A stretch of DNA of 7,225 nucleotides. Source: Thiohalobacter sp. (lineage in GTDB: Bacteria > Pseudomonadota > Gammaproteobacteria > DSM-19610). Positions 6,785 to 7,225 of this stretch are shown in pieces; position 1 is the first letter of the stretch; each line of letters opens with the position of its first letter. The stretch is taken from the NCBI GenBank assembly GCA_027010005.1, contig JALVCM010000464.1, positions 1 through 7,225 on the forward strand. Reading direction: 5' to 3'. The translations under genes and the position numbers were made by a program. Under the pieces are notes generated by a model. That model did no database searches, was not told where the DNA came from, and was given only the letters and a program-made list of their open reading frames with translations.

Positions 6785-6793
6785 ACGCCTCCT

Positions 6794-7225
6794 ATGTGGA
6801 TTCAGCTTGTGGCCCTGCTGGCCGGATTTGCGCTCCTGGTGTGGGGCGCCGAACGATTCGTGATGGGTGCCGCCAGCACAGCGAGGCTGCTTGGCGTCTC
6901 GCCGCTGCTGATCGGCCTGACGATTGTCGGTTTTGGCACCTCGGCACCGGAAATCCTGGTTTCGTTGATGGCCTCGCTCAATGACAATTCCGGACTGGCC
7001 GTCGGTAATGCGATTGGCTCGAATATCACCAATGTTGCCCTGATCCTTGGCGCAACGGCGATCCTTGTTCCCCTGTCGGTGCATTCCGGCACCGTACACC
7101 GCGAGCTGCCCATCCTGCTGGGTACCACGGTGGTGGCCTGGTTGCTGTTGATCGATGGCCGACTGGATTTTGCCGATGGCCTGATCCTGCTGGGTGGCCT
7201 GATCGTGATGCTGGGCTGGGTGATC
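6794..7225 (+). CDS. yrbG: calcium/sodium antiporter family protein, N-terminal part (3' end outside window)
   Basis: Member of the cation/Ca2+ exchanger (CaCA) superfamily, YrbG type: an inner-membrane protein expected to exchange cations such as Ca2+ for Na+. Substrate is not proven by sequence. The 144 codons present start MWIQLVALLAG and contain the first alpha-repeat with GFGTSAPEI (46-54) and GNAIGSNITN (71-80), which line the ion site. Hydrophobic helices occur at about 3-19, 36-47, 69-95, 105-120 and 129-143. The family usually has a second repeat, lost beyond the window edge. The start at 6794 matches the family N-terminus. An in-frame ATG at 6728 would add 22 residues rich in Pro and polar residues that do not fit. 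No ribosome site precedes 6794. Divergence of yrbG from mlaF is the same as in E. coli, except that here a small gene lies between them. Confidence 0.9.
   Translation, partial: MWIQLVALLAGFALLVWGAERFVMGAASTARLLGVSPLLIGLTIVGFGTSAPEILVSLMASLNDNSGLAVGNAIGSNITNVALILGATAILVPLSVHSGTVHRELPILLGTTVVAWLLLIDGRLDFADGLILLGGLIVMLGWVI

Noticed and set aside
6728..6793. In-frame upstream ATG that would extend yrbG by 22 residues and make both divergent genes start on one CATG.
   Set aside because: The extra residues are proline-rich and polar, absent from the family N-terminus as I know it, and the stretch has a promoter-like pair instead.

Overview
The window looks like ordinary gammaproteobacterial chromosome. 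The evidence is the conserved divergence of a YrbG-type antiporter from an mla (phospholipid transport) operon, an ibaG gene at the end of that operon, histidine genes downstream in the order hisG-hisD-hisC, and high-GC coding sequence throughout. Genus or order cannot be fixed from the sequence. It is gene-dense, with no gap over 300 bases and no phage, transposase, CRISPR or rRNA/tRNA gene. I found no convincing new biological system. The notable points are changes to a familiar gene order and one dispersed-type palindrome.

Layout, left to right. (1) The 3' end of nadB (L-aspartate oxidase, NAD synthesis) reads rightward and ends at 229. (2) From about 6729 down to 261 all genes read leftward. 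In transcription order they are a 60-residue cysteine-containing small protein, mlaF (ABC ATPase), mlaE (permease), mlaD (MCE protein), mlaB (STAS protein), ibaG (BolA family), hisG (short-form ATP phosphoribosyltransferase), hisD, hisC and acyP (acylphosphatase). Several junctions are tight: mlaF/mlaE overlap by 1 base, mlaE/mlaD and mlaD/mlaB and hisG/hisD are each separated by 2 bases, and hisD/hisC overlap by 4 bases. Translational coupling within an mlaFEDB unit and a hisGDC unit is therefore likely. (3) yrbG reads rightward from 6794 and runs off the right edge.

How the genes work together. MlaF, MlaE, MlaD and MlaB are the parts of the inner-membrane MlaFEDB complex, which moves phospholipids between inner and outer membrane. 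HisG catalyses the first step of histidine synthesis, HisC the aminotransferase step, and HisD the last two oxidations. IbaG is a BolA-type protein linked to glutaredoxin and iron-sulfur biology.

Compared with the E. coli or Pseudomonas arrangement, two genes are missing from their usual positions: mlaC (between mlaD and mlaB) and murA (between ibaG and hisG). A palindrome with 31-base imperfect arms sits between the hisC stop codon and acyP and may end or modulate the his transcript.
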